Assembly: GCA_002449665.1 (NCBI GenBank)
Contig: DJXH01000003.1
Span: 9,592-17,384 of the forward strand
From: Bacteroidales bacterium UBA7009
Lineage (GTDB): Bacteria > Bacteroidota > Bacteroidia > Bacteroidales > Paludibacteraceae
Direction of reading: 5' to 3'
DNA: 7,793 bases
Below the pieces are notes generated by a model that searched no databases, had not been told where the DNA came from, and saw only the letters and a list, made by a program, of their open reading frames with translations. The position numbers were made by a program, and so were the translations under genes. Of the stretch, positions 1 through 6,264 are shown in pieces. Positions within the stretch are counted from its first letter, which is position 1. Every line of letters begins with the position of its first letter.

Positions 1-242
1 ATATGAAACGCCTTGACCCGATGTTCGCCGATGTGGCACGTTACGTGGTAAACAAACAGGAAGGCTCCACCTCACGCTTGCAACGCGCCTTTGAAATTGG
101 CTACAACAGAGCAGGCAAACTGAGCGACCAACTTGAGGCTGCAGGCATAGTCGGTCCGAACAAAGGTCCCAAAGGCAGAGATGTCCTCATACAAGACCTC
201 GAAAGCCTCGAAAACATACTACAGCAACTCGGAGTGGGATAA
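1..242 (+). CDS. ftsK: DNA translocase FtsK, C-terminal end (5' partial)
   Basis: This is the last 79 or so residues of FtsK/SpoIIIE, the septal DNA pump that moves chromosome dimers and termini during division. What is present is the gamma winged-helix domain, which reads the polarity sequences (KOPS/SRS) and contacts XerD. Visible hallmarks are DPMFADVARYVV, the GSTSRLQRAFEIGYNRAG stretch and DQLEAAGIVGPNKG, in the family order. The reading frame is open to the left edge, so the ATG at position 3 is an internal methionine and not the start. The motor domain and membrane segments lie outside the window. It ends in TAA, 39 bases before the lolA-like gene; ftsK followed by lolA is an arrangement I know from Bacteroidota. 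The family assignment is secure. Confidence 0.95.
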   Translation, partial: MKRLDPMFADVARYVVNKQEGSTSRLQRAFEIGYNRAGKLSDQLEAAGIVGPNKGPKGRDVLIQDLESLENILQQLGVG

Positions 243-281
243 ACAACCGCTCTTGCGCGCGAACCTTAATATAATAACGCT

Positions 282-887
282 ATGAAAACACTCGTCATAC
301 TGCTTACCGTACTTGAGTCGCTACTGCAAGTGTTGTCCGGTAACACACTCGTGTCGGACATCAATATGCAGATTTCTTCATCTGCCTCACAGCCTATCAC
401 TTACGCCGGCACAATGGCTATGAAAGGCGAAAGGTTCAAAATAGAGATAATGGGTATGGCTGGCGCATACGACGGCACAACGCTTGCTATATACCAGCAG
501 GAGGCAGACGAACTGACACTGAGCAACCCGACACGCGAAGAACTGACACAAGTCAATCCGCTGCTGCTGCTCCAAGCCGCCCTACCTATGTGCAACACAA
601 CCGAGAAAGCCTCCAAAAAGGGCGACGAAACCATCATCACCTTCACCCCGAAAGACACACAACCTGCCACCACCGCACAAGCCGCACTTGCCAACGACAT
701 AAAAGACATAAAGAAAATGGTGCTGCGCGTAAACAACTCCGATATGCTCATACGCAGCATAGAAATAACCGAAACTAACTCCGTATCACTGCTTTCGTTT
801 ATAGGAGCGAGATACACAGAAGACATTTTCTCTTTCACGCTAACGCAGGACGACTACCCTACCGCCTATGTCAATGACATAAGGTAG
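282..887 (+). CDS. lolA: LolA-like outer-membrane lipoprotein carrier protein
   Basis: A 201-residue exported protein of the LolA fold, which carries lipoproteins across the periplasm from the inner to the outer membrane. A hydrophobic leader covers about residues 3-19 (MKTLVILLTVLESLLQVLSG), but it contains a glutamate and has no clear Ala-X-Ala cleavage site, so the cleavage point is uncertain. The family pattern follows: YAGTMAMKGERFKIE at 41-55, then AYDGTTLAIYQQEADELTLSNP (62-83) and REELTQVNPL (85-94), matching the half-barrel strands and the 'NP' turn of Bacteroidota LolA proteins. The segment between the leader and the first barrel strand is shorter than I would expect. An in-frame TAA at 267-269 rules out a longer N-terminus. 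There is no Shine-Dalgarno sequence. The position directly after ftsK supports the call. Family membership is likely; lipoprotein transfer itself is inferred. Confidence 0.8.
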   Translation: MKTLVILLTVLESLLQVLSGNTLVSDINMQISSSASQPITYAGTMAMKGERFKIEIMGMAGAYDGTTLAIYQQEADELTLSNPTREELTQVNPLLLLQAALPMCNTTEKASKKGDETIITFTPKDTQPATTAQAALANDIKDIKKMVLRVNNSDMLIRSIEITETNSVSLLSFIGARYTEDIFSFTLTQDDYPTAYVNDIR

Positions 888-888
888 G
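858..888 (+). terminator. Inverted repeat over the lolA stop codon, possible terminator
   Basis: CCTACC (858-863) pairs with GGTAGG (883-888) and TATGTC (867-872) pairs with GACATA (876-881), leaving an AAT loop and a small internal bulge (GCC opposite A). This makes 12 base pairs in a 31-base hairpin that includes the last lolA codons and the stop at 885-887. It sits just before the next promoter, where a terminator is expected. No T-run follows directly; the nearest is CTTTT at about 899-903, so it is not a textbook intrinsic terminator. It could instead protect the 3' end of the mRNA. Confidence 0.45.
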
Positions 889-933
889 AAGAAGCCCGCT
901 TTTGTGCAAGTAAATAAGAAATTTGTGAAGATA

Positions 934-965
934 TTTGCACACTTTCAAAATCTGCCGTATCTTTG
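934..965 (+). promoter_or_regulatory. Bacteroidota-type promoter for the TPR-ribH-aspartokinase unit
   Basis: TTTG at 934-937 (the -33 element) and TATCTTTG at 958-965 (the -7 element, consensus TAnnTTTG) are separated by 20 bases, the spacing known for the primary sigma factor of Bacteroidota. Transcription would start near 970-975, giving a leader of about 70 bases before the ATG at 1042. It is the only good promoter match I find between lolA and the promoter ahead of the GAPDH gene. Confidence 0.82.
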
Positions 966-974
966 CACGTTTTA

Positions 975-994
975 TTTGCACAAGACTGCACAAG
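975..994 (+). repeat. Short tandem word TGCACAAG in the leader, 10-base period
   Basis: TGCACAAG occurs at 977-984 and again at 987-994, exactly one DNA turn apart, at or just after the predicted transcription start. Related words lie upstream: TTGCACA at 935-941 and its reverse complement TGTGCAA at 903-909. It may be a protein-binding site, or chance in an A/T-rich leader. Confidence 0.35.
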
Positions 995-1041
995 CACAAA
1001 AAACGACGTAAACATCTGAATAGAATAAAATATCAAATACT

Positions 1042-1719
1042 ATGGCAAAAAAAGAATTCCAAAAAGAAGACGAGCAACTCCAGAATGTGGAGAATACCGT
1101 ATCGGCTGCTACGTTATGGTTTGAAAAGAACAGTAAACTTATCTCGTGGATAATATGCGCTGTTATCGTTGTCGTACTCGCCGTAATGGCAGTGAACAAG
1201 TACATTATCCAGCCTAAAAAAGCCGAGGCAAGTCAGGAAAACGCAAAGGCTGTGGCATATTTTATGCAAGGCGACTGGCAGAAAGCACTTAACGGCGACG
1301 AAGCCGACTGCATCGGTTTTGCCGAGATAGCCGACAAATACAGTCTCTATCAGCAGGGCGAACTTGCAGCACTGTATGCAGGTATATGCAACTACAAACT
1401 CGGCAACTACGAAGATGCTGCTAACTACCTCAAGCAGTTCTCCGCAGACGACCTCGTGATAGACCCGTCTGCCAAGATGCTCCTCGGCGATGCATACGTA
1501 GAGATGGGCGAACTGAAAAAAGCCGCAAGCAGTTTTATGGCTGCCGCCGCTTCCAAGAACGAGATTATCGCTCCTATCGCGCTGAAGAAAGCAGGAAACG
1601 TATATATGGCTCTTGACGACAAAAAAGCCGCTCATAATGTATATGTTACCATACGCGATGAGTATCCGCAGTCGTCCGAAGCAAGCGATATAGAGAAATA
1701 TATAGCCCTAACAAAGTAA
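1042..1719 (+). CDS. Membrane-anchored tetratricopeptide repeat protein
   Basis: A 225-residue protein with a charged N-terminus (about 1-32), one transmembrane segment (about 33-51, LISWIICAVIVVVLAVMAV) and a long soluble part made of helical repeats. TPR-like units are visible at about 106-133 (AALYAGICNYKLGNYEDAANYL), 142-168 (AKMLLGDAYVEMGELKKAASSF) and 179-210 (LKKAGNVYMALDDKKAAHNVY), each with the Gly/Tyr/Ala spacing typical of TPRs. The layout, a short cytoplasmic N-terminus, one membrane helix and periplasmic TPRs, resembles YfgM/YfgC-like helper proteins, but I cannot assign a specific partner. A TPR protein just before ribH is an arrangement I recall in Bacteroides-type genomes. It lies 76 bases after its promoter, lacks a Shine-Dalgarno sequence, and stops six bases before ribH in the same frame. 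Role unknown; assembly or protein-protein scaffolding is an inference. Confidence 0.85.
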   Translation: MAKKEFQKEDEQLQNVENTVSAATLWFEKNSKLISWIICAVIVVVLAVMAVNKYIIQPKKAEASQENAKAVAYFMQGDWQKALNGDEADCIGFAEIADKYSLYQQGELAALYAGICNYKLGNYEDAANYLKQFSADDLVIDPSAKMLLGDAYVEMGELKKAASSFMAAAASKNEIIAPIALKKAGNVYMALDDKKAAHNVYVTIRDEYPQSSEASDIEKYIALTK

Positions 1720-1725
1720 GCCGCC

Positions 1726-2205
1726 GTGACTACCAATCTTAGCAAATACGACGCTTCCAAACTACCGAGCGCTGATGTCCTTGAGCATCAGCGCTACGCT
1801 ATTATAGTTGCCGACTGGAACGCCGAGATTACGTACCGACTGAGCAACGGCGCACTGCATACACTGCACAAATGCGGAGTACTTGACCGCCATATCCGTG
1901 TCGTTCACGTCCCCGGGACGGTGGAACTGACATACGCTGCCGCCAAGTATATGAGCAAGGTGGATGCCATAATAGTAATAGGCTGCGTCATACGCGGCGA
2001 AACACCGCATTTTGACTATGTATGCCAGTCTGTTACCCAAGGTGTAACTATGCTCAACGCGCAGGGCAAGACTCCCGTCATCTTCTCCGTGCTGACGGTG
2101 GAAGACAAGCAACAGGCAAAAGACCGCGCAGACGGCAAACTCGGCAACAAAGGCGTAGAAGGTGCCATAACGGCAATACAGATGGCGAATATCAAATTAG
2201 CATGA
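1726..2205 (+). CDS. ribH: 6,7-dimethyl-8-ribityllumazine synthase
   Basis: A 159-residue lumazine synthase, the penultimate riboflavin enzyme. It condenses 5-amino-6-ribitylamino-uracil with 3,4-dihydroxy-2-butanone 4-phosphate and forms pentamers or 60-mer capsids in the cytoplasm. Motifs in order: DWNAEIT (30-36, substrate loop), PGTVELTYAA (63-72), GCVIRGETPHFDYV (86-99) with the proton-transfer histidine at 95, PVIFSVLT (117-124), QAKDRA (130-135, phosphate-binding Arg134) and NKGVEGA (141-147). It starts at GTG: the TAA of the TPR gene at 1717-1719 is in the same frame, leaving only two codons between, and the N-terminal NLSKYDASKLPSA agrees with Bacteroidota homologues. Its TGA overlaps the next ATG, so translation is probably coupled to the aspartokinase. 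All key residues appear intact. No FMN riboswitch is visible upstream. Confidence 0.96.
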   Translation: MTTNLSKYDASKLPSADVLEHQRYAIIVADWNAEITYRLSNGALHTLHKCGVLDRHIRVVHVPGTVELTYAAAKYMSKVDAIIVIGCVIRGETPHFDYVCQSVTQGVTMLNAQGKTPVIFSVLTVEDKQQAKDRADGKLGNKGVEGAITAIQMANIKLA

Positions 2206-3086
2206 AAGTCTTTAAGTTCGGCGGAGCATCCATAAAAGATGCGCACGGCGTGCGTAACCTGCGACATATAGTGGCAGAAGAAAAGGAGCCGCTTGTGGTG
2301 GTGGTGTCGGCTATGGGCAAGACGACCAATGCGCTTGAGCGCGTGGTGAACGCTATATGGCTGCGTGAGACGGAGCAGGCTCTGCGCGAATGGGACTTGG
2401 TAAAAGACTACCACGACAACATTGCCCGCGAGGTAGGAGTGAAATTGAGTTTTGAAGTGCCGCTGTTCACCACCACTTACGAACTATATGACGAACTGTA
2501 TGATCAATTCGTAAGTTACGGCGAACTTTTTTCATCCCGTCTTGTCAGCCTCTATCTCAATCGTATGGGACTGCCGAACAAATGGCTTGACATGACCTCT
2601 CTGCTCCTTACCGACCATAGTTACCGCCGCGCCAAAGTGGATATATTTGAGAGCGAAGAAAGGTTACGCCGTGCCGTCAAACTATCTCCCGCAGACACTC
2701 GCCTGTGGGTTACGCAGGGATTTATAGGCGGCACCACCGATCATAAAAACACAACCCTCGGCAGAGAGGGCAGCGACTACTCGGCAGCGCTCATCGGCAA
2801 TTTTCTTGATGCCAAGTCCGTAACGATATGGAAAGATGTGGCAGGCATACTCACAGCCGACCCGCACAAAGACAGCAATGCACAACTGATAAGAGAACTG
2901 AGTTATGCTGATGCGGCACGTCTTGCGGCAAGCGGTGCGCAGATTATCCACTCGAAAACCATAGAGCCGCTTGAGGAGAAACAGATACCGCTGTATGTCA
3001 AGTCGTTCGTCAATCCCAAAGCCGAAGGCTCCATAATCCACGCCACCGACAAAAAATTGAACGTTGCCGTCAGTTGGGGCAAATAG
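2202..3086 (+). CDS. lysC: Aspartate kinase, catalytic domain only (no ACT domain)
   Basis: A 294-residue amino-acid kinase of the aspartokinase family, which phosphorylates L-aspartate as the first step towards lysine/diaminopimelate, threonine and methionine. Motifs: KFGGAS (5-10, ATP/phosphate loop), VVVVSAMGKTTNAL (32-45), SYGELFSSRL (105-114, aspartate binding), TTLGREGSDYSAAL (184-197), VTIWKDVAGILTADP (207-221) and SGAQIIHSKTIEPL (244-257). The protein ends at WGK, about 20 residues after the kinase fold is complete. Family members normally run to about 400-450 residues with two ACT regulatory domains; neither is present here, and the 51 bases to the next gene encode no remnant. The ATG at 2202 is chosen because it begins the conserved KVFKFGGAS strand and overlaps the ribH TGA by four bases; in-frame sequence upstream lies inside ribH. 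It should be insensitive to lysine or threonine binding at ACT sites. A related kinase role cannot be excluded. Confidence 0.88.
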   Translation: MKVFKFGGASIKDAHGVRNLRHIVAEEKEPLVVVVSAMGKTTNALERVVNAIWLRETEQALREWDLVKDYHDNIAREVGVKLSFEVPLFTTTYELYDELYDQFVSYGELFSSRLVSLYLNRMGLPNKWLDMTSLLLTDHSYRRAKVDIFESEERLRRAVKLSPADTRLWVTQGFIGGTTDHKNTTLGREGSDYSAALIGNFLDAKSVTIWKDVAGILTADPHKDSNAQLIRELSYADAARLAASGAQIIHSKTIEPLEEKQIPLYVKSFVNPKAEGSIIHATDKKLNVAVSWGK

Positions 3087-3122
3087 ACAGAAAAACAATT
3101 ATCCCGAACGGGGAGAAAACAT

Positions 3123-3128
3123 AGGAGG
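3123..3128 (+). promoter_or_regulatory. Strong Shine-Dalgarno sequence AGGAGG
   Basis: AGGAGG lies nine bases before the ATG at 3138. None of the other complete genes in the window has a comparable match, and Bacteroidota generally rely little on this signal, so it stands out. It fixes the start of the YitT-family gene. Confidence 0.7.
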
Positions 3129-3137
3129 AAAACAAAA

Positions 3138-4250
3138 ATGGATAATTACATCAAGCAGTATTTTACTGCAACGTATTGGACAGACCTGTTCAAGAGTTTC
3201 GTAGCCGCACTGCACACCCGCAAGTTCTGGCGCGAACTTGTAATGATGACCCTTGGAATGGTGGTTGGAGCAGCGGCAGTGTACTATTTCCTGCTGCCGA
3301 GCCATATCATAGTAGGCTCTATCTCGGGTCTTGCCATCGTAATAAACACTGCTCTCGGCGGCACGCCCGACACTTTCTCATACTGGGTTATGGGTATCAA
3401 CGCCTTTTTGCTGTTGTTGGCTTTCATATTGATTGGCAACGAGTTTGGAGCCAAAACGGTCTATACCGCCATGATTCTCGGTCCCTTTACGCAGGTATGG
3501 GATCGTATATATCCTTACACCAACTTCACACACAAAGTAGTAGAGAACCCCGATGTACTTGCCCAACTGCAAGCCGGTCAGACCGTCCTTGACCCCAACG
3601 GCAACCCCTATCTGCTCAGCCGTGCGGGAGAAGTGTTGGAGCAAGTGAAAGACTCTGTGATGTCAGCCGGATTAGGTACGGGCGATGTATGGTTTGACCT
3701 TGTATGTTTCGTCTTCCTGCTGTCGGCTTGTCAAGCATTTGAATTCCGCATCAATGCCTCCACCGGCGGACTTGACATACTCGCAAAGATAATAAACAAG
3801 TACCTGCACTTCGACCTTGGTATGTCTGTATCCATAGGCGGCGCGATGATATGCCTCTCGGCTCTGCTTATCAACGACTTCCGTATGGTAGTGATAGGTC
3901 TTATCGGCACGTGGATCAACGGATTGGTCATCAACTACTTCACCGCATCTATGAACAACCGCAAACGTGTATGTATCATCTCGCCCGAATATGAGAAAAT
4001 ACGCAAGCACATCGTGTCCGACTACGTGCGCGGCTGCACCCTTTACCCCGTGAAAGGCGGCTACCACGAAGACGACCAGGTGGAGATACAGACACTGCTC
4101 ACCAACGACGAGTTCTCGGCTCTGCTGCAATATGTCAAAGACGAGAAACTGCACGCCTTCATCACCGCCGGCAACTGCTCGGAGGTTTACGGCTTTTGGG
4201 CAAAGCATAAGAAAGTACACGGGAAAATAGAATTAGACACTGACAATTAG
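3138..4250 (+). CDS. YitT-family integral membrane protein (DUF161 + DUF2179)
   Basis: A 370-residue polytopic membrane protein. Hydrophobic segments lie at about 34-53, 57-73, 83-99, 106-118, 186-201 and 228-268 (two helices). The family motifs SHIIVGSISGLAIVIN (55-70) and INASTGGLDILAKIIN (205-220) are clear; the second is the repeated half-motif of DUF161. The soluble C-terminus (about 275-362: RVCIISPEYEKIRKHI, then TLYPVKGGYH, then AFITAGNCSEVYGFW) is a DUF2179 domain, a small ligand-binding-like fold of unknown ligand. Two features lengthen it beyond the usual 280-300 residues: about 30 extra N-terminal residues and a roughly 60-residue hydrophilic loop (124-184) between the two halves. 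The transported substrate of YitT proteins is not known and I do not assign one. It follows the aspartokinase by 51 bases, with its own strong ribosome binding site. Confidence 0.9.
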   Translation: MDNYIKQYFTATYWTDLFKSFVAALHTRKFWRELVMMTLGMVVGAAAVYYFLLPSHIIVGSISGLAIVINTALGGTPDTFSYWVMGINAFLLLLAFILIGNEFGAKTVYTAMILGPFTQVWDRIYPYTNFTHKVVENPDVLAQLQAGQTVLDPNGNPYLLSRAGEVLEQVKDSVMSAGLGTGDVWFDLVCFVFLLSACQAFEFRINASTGGLDILAKIINKYLHFDLGMSVSIGGAMICLSALLINDFRMVVIGLIGTWINGLVINYFTASMNNRKRVCIISPEYEKIRKHIVSDYVRGCTLYPVKGGYHEDDQVEIQTLLTNDEFSALLQYVKDEKLHAFITAGNCSEVYGFWAKHKKVHGKIELDTDN

Positions 4251-4267
4251 AGAAATAAAGACAGAGT

Positions 4268-5167
4268 ATGAAACCGACATTGCTCGTTCTTGCTGCCGGT
4301 ATGGGCAGCCGCTACGGCGGACTCAAACAGATAGACGGTCTCGGTCCGAACGGCGAGACTATAATGGACTACAGCGTATATGATGCCGTCCGCGCCGGTT
4401 TCGGCAAGGTGGTGTTCGTCATAAGAGAAGACTTTGCAGAAGACTTCAAGCAGAAAGTGCTTGCCAAATACAACGGCAAGATAGCTTGCGAGGTCTGCTA
4501 CCAAGCCATCGACAAAGTGCCGGCAGGCTATACCTACAACCCTCAGCGCACCAAACCTTGGGGAACGAACCACGCCGTACTGATGGGCAAAGACCTTATC
4601 AATGAACCTTTTGCCGTCATTAACGCCGACGATTTCTACGGACGTGAGTCGTTTCAGGTACTTGCCGATTTTCTCCTCTCCAAGCAAGGCACAGAAGGAG
4701 AATATTGTATGGTCGGCTATCGCGTTGTCAACACACTGAGCGAAAACGGCAGCGTAAGCCGCGGCGTATGTACGACTGACGAGAACGGCTACCTCACCGA
4801 TGTCGTGGAACGCACACACATAGAGAGCGTGGGCGGCAAAGTGGTGTTTACCGAAGACGGCAAAGATACAGTTTTAGACCCGCTCACACCCGTTTCGATG
4901 AATATGTGGGGCTTTACGCCGGAGTATTTCCGCTATACTGAAGAGGCTTTCAAGGTCTTCCTTGGCGAGCGCGGAGACGAGATGAAATCGGAGTTTTATA
5001 TCCCCACCCTCGTCAACGACCTTATCACCTCGGGCAAAGCCACATGCCGCGTGCTTGACACCCCATCCCACTGGTTCGGAGTAACATACGCCGAAGATCG
5101 CGAACAGGTGATGATGAAGATAAACGAACTGATACACGCAGGCGTTTATCCCAAAAAACTGTTTTGA
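4268..5167 (+). CDS. Sugar-phosphate nucleotidyltransferase (NTP transferase family)
   Basis: A 299-residue cytoplasmic enzyme of the GT-A-like nucleotidyltransferase family, which joins a sugar 1-phosphate to an NTP to give an activated sugar and pyrophosphate. The N-terminal strand LLVLAAGMGSRYGGLKQ (5-21) is the nucleotide-binding signature, with Lys20 in the position of the conserved signature lysine. KPWGTNHAVL (96-105) and VINADDFYG (117-125) form the base-contacting and metal-binding regions (Asp121/Asp122), and VSMNMWGF (209-216) matches the sugar-side strand. There is no C-terminal left-handed beta-helix, so it is a single-domain enzyme. It starts 17 bases after the YitT gene and lies 32 bases before galE, which suggests a UDP-hexose (for example UTP-glucose-1-phosphate type) reaction. 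However, this Bacteroidota subgroup has no substrate I can name from sequence alone; GlcNAc-1-P, Gal-1-P or mannose-1-P are alternatives. Confidence 0.85.
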   Translation: MKPTLLVLAAGMGSRYGGLKQIDGLGPNGETIMDYSVYDAVRAGFGKVVFVIREDFAEDFKQKVLAKYNGKIACEVCYQAIDKVPAGYTYNPQRTKPWGTNHAVLMGKDLINEPFAVINADDFYGRESFQVLADFLLSKQGTEGEYCMVGYRVVNTLSENGSVSRGVCTTDENGYLTDVVERTHIESVGGKVVFTEDGKDTVLDPLTPVSMNMWGFTPEYFRYTEEAFKVFLGERGDEMKSEFYIPTLVNDLITSGKATCRVLDTPSHWFGVTYAEDREQVMMKINELIHAGVYPKKLF

Positions 5168-5199
5168 TCCTTTTTATATCACCATAAAAACCACATCCT

Positions 5200-6243
5200 A
5201 TGTCTCGTATTCTCGTTACCGGCGGCACCGGATATATAGGTTCGCATACCGTAGTCTGCCTTCTTGAGCAGGGCTACGATGTAGTGATTGCCGACAACCT
5301 GAGCAACTCCGACTTGCGCGTTTTAGACGGCATCGAAGCCATAACGGGCATACGCCCGCCGTTTGAAAAAACAGACTGCCTTGACTGCGAGGCTCTTGGC
5401 AGGATATTTGACAGATACAGTGATATAGAAGCCGTTATACACTTTGCGGCGAGCAAGGCGGTGGGTGAGTCGGTGGAAAAACCGTTGCTGTACTACCGCA
5501 ACAATATCGGTTCGCTCATCAACGTGATTGAGCAGATGAACAACCACGGAGTAAAACATCTTGTTTTCTCCTCGTCTTGCACCGTCTATGGTCAGCCCGA
5601 CAGCCGCCATCTGCCCGTGAGCGAAGCCGCTCCACGCCGCCAAGCCACCTCTCCCTACGGCAACACCAAGCAGATAAACGAAGACATAATAACCGATGTG
5701 GCACACTCAAAAGCGGACTTCCGCGCAGTTATTTTGAGGTATTTCAACCCCATTGGTGCGCACCCGTCTGCACTGATAGGCGAACTGCCCAACGGCGTTC
5801 CCAATAACCTGCTGCCCTTCGTTACACAGACCGCCATCGGGATAAGAAAAGAACTTAAAGTCTTCGGCAATGACTACAATACGCCCGACGGTTCGTGTAT
5901 AAGGGACTATATTTATGTTATGGATCTTGCGCGCGCACACGTGAAAGCCGTGGAGTATATGCTGCAAGGCAAAGCAGACGAGCAAGTTAGCATCTTCAAC
6001 CTCGGTACGGGCAGAGGACTGAGCGTACTTGAGATAGTGAAGAAATTTATCAGCGTAACCGGCGCGAACCTGCCATACGTTATCGCTCCCCGCAGAGAGG
6101 GCGACATAGAGCAGGTGTGGGCTGACCCCGCCAAAGCAAATAAAGTACTCGGCTGGAAAGCCGACACGCCGATAGAGGATGTACTGACATCGGCTTGGAG
6201 ATGGGAACAGCACCTCAAAAAGATAAGAGAAAAAAAAGCATAA
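5200..6243 (+). CDS. galE: UDP-glucose 4-epimerase
   Basis: A 347-residue extended short-chain dehydrogenase that interconverts UDP-glucose and UDP-galactose (possibly also the N-acetyl forms) using tightly bound NAD. The Rossmann signature GGTGYIGSH is at 8-16, the acidic residue binding the NAD ribose is Asp32 in IADNLSNS, HFAASKAVGES is at 81-91, the catalytic Ser lies in FSSSCTVYG (123-131), and Tyr153-Lys157 form the YxxxK pair in SPYGNTK. RYFNPIGAHP and RDYIYVMDLARAHV follow in the usual places, as does PRREGDIEQVWADPAKA for the UDP-sugar site. Length and motif order are normal. No Shine-Dalgarno sequence is visible before the ATG. Its place between a nucleotidyltransferase and a mannose-6-phosphate isomerase fits supply of activated sugars for envelope glycans. 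Whether it also accepts UDP-GlcNAc cannot be decided here. Confidence 0.96.
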   Translation: MSRILVTGGTGYIGSHTVVCLLEQGYDVVIADNLSNSDLRVLDGIEAITGIRPPFEKTDCLDCEALGRIFDRYSDIEAVIHFAASKAVGESVEKPLLYYRNNIGSLINVIEQMNNHGVKHLVFSSSCTVYGQPDSRHLPVSEAAPRRQATSPYGNTKQINEDIITDVAHSKADFRAVILRYFNPIGAHPSALIGELPNGVPNNLLPFVTQTAIGIRKELKVFGNDYNTPDGSCIRDYIYVMDLARAHVKAVEYMLQGKADEQVSIFNLGTGRGLSVLEIVKKFISVTGANLPYVIAPRREGDIEQVWADPAKANKVLGWKADTPIEDVLTSAWRWEQHLKKIREKKA

Positions 6244-6264
6244 CCTACAAAACAGCAGCGAAAT

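Noticed and set aside
401..838. A 145-residue open frame on the minus strand opposite lolA
   Set aside because: It mirrors the lolA codon structure, is serine-rich with no recognisable domain, and has no promoter or ribosome binding site of its own.
2022..2201. Upstream in-frame extension of the aspartokinase, giving 354 residues
   Set aside because: These 60 codons overlap the conserved 3' half of ribH and read as an Arg/Gln-rich out-of-frame product; the kinase fold begins at the ATG at 2202.
2642..2649. TATATTTG inside the aspartokinase gene as an internal promoter -7 element
   Set aside because: There is no TTTG or TTG element 19-21 bases upstream, and it lies in conserved coding sequence.
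3102..3114. TCCC-GAACG-GGGA dyad before the YitT gene
   Set aside because: Only four pairs and no T-run, too weak to call a terminator or attenuator.
3672..4220. A 182-residue minus-strand frame opposite the YitT gene
   Set aside because: It lies wholly inside a well-identified gene, and its Val/His/Tyr-rich composition is what the complement of that gene would give.
4247..4819. A 190-residue minus-strand frame opposite the nucleotidyltransferase
   Set aside because: No motif or promoter is visible, and the plus-strand gene explains the sequence fully.
5151..5178. AAAACTGTTTT with following T-rich stretch after the nucleotidyltransferase as a terminator
   Set aside because: The stem is only A-T pairs with a three-base loop and overlaps the stop codon; galE starts 32 bases on and is more likely cotranscribed.
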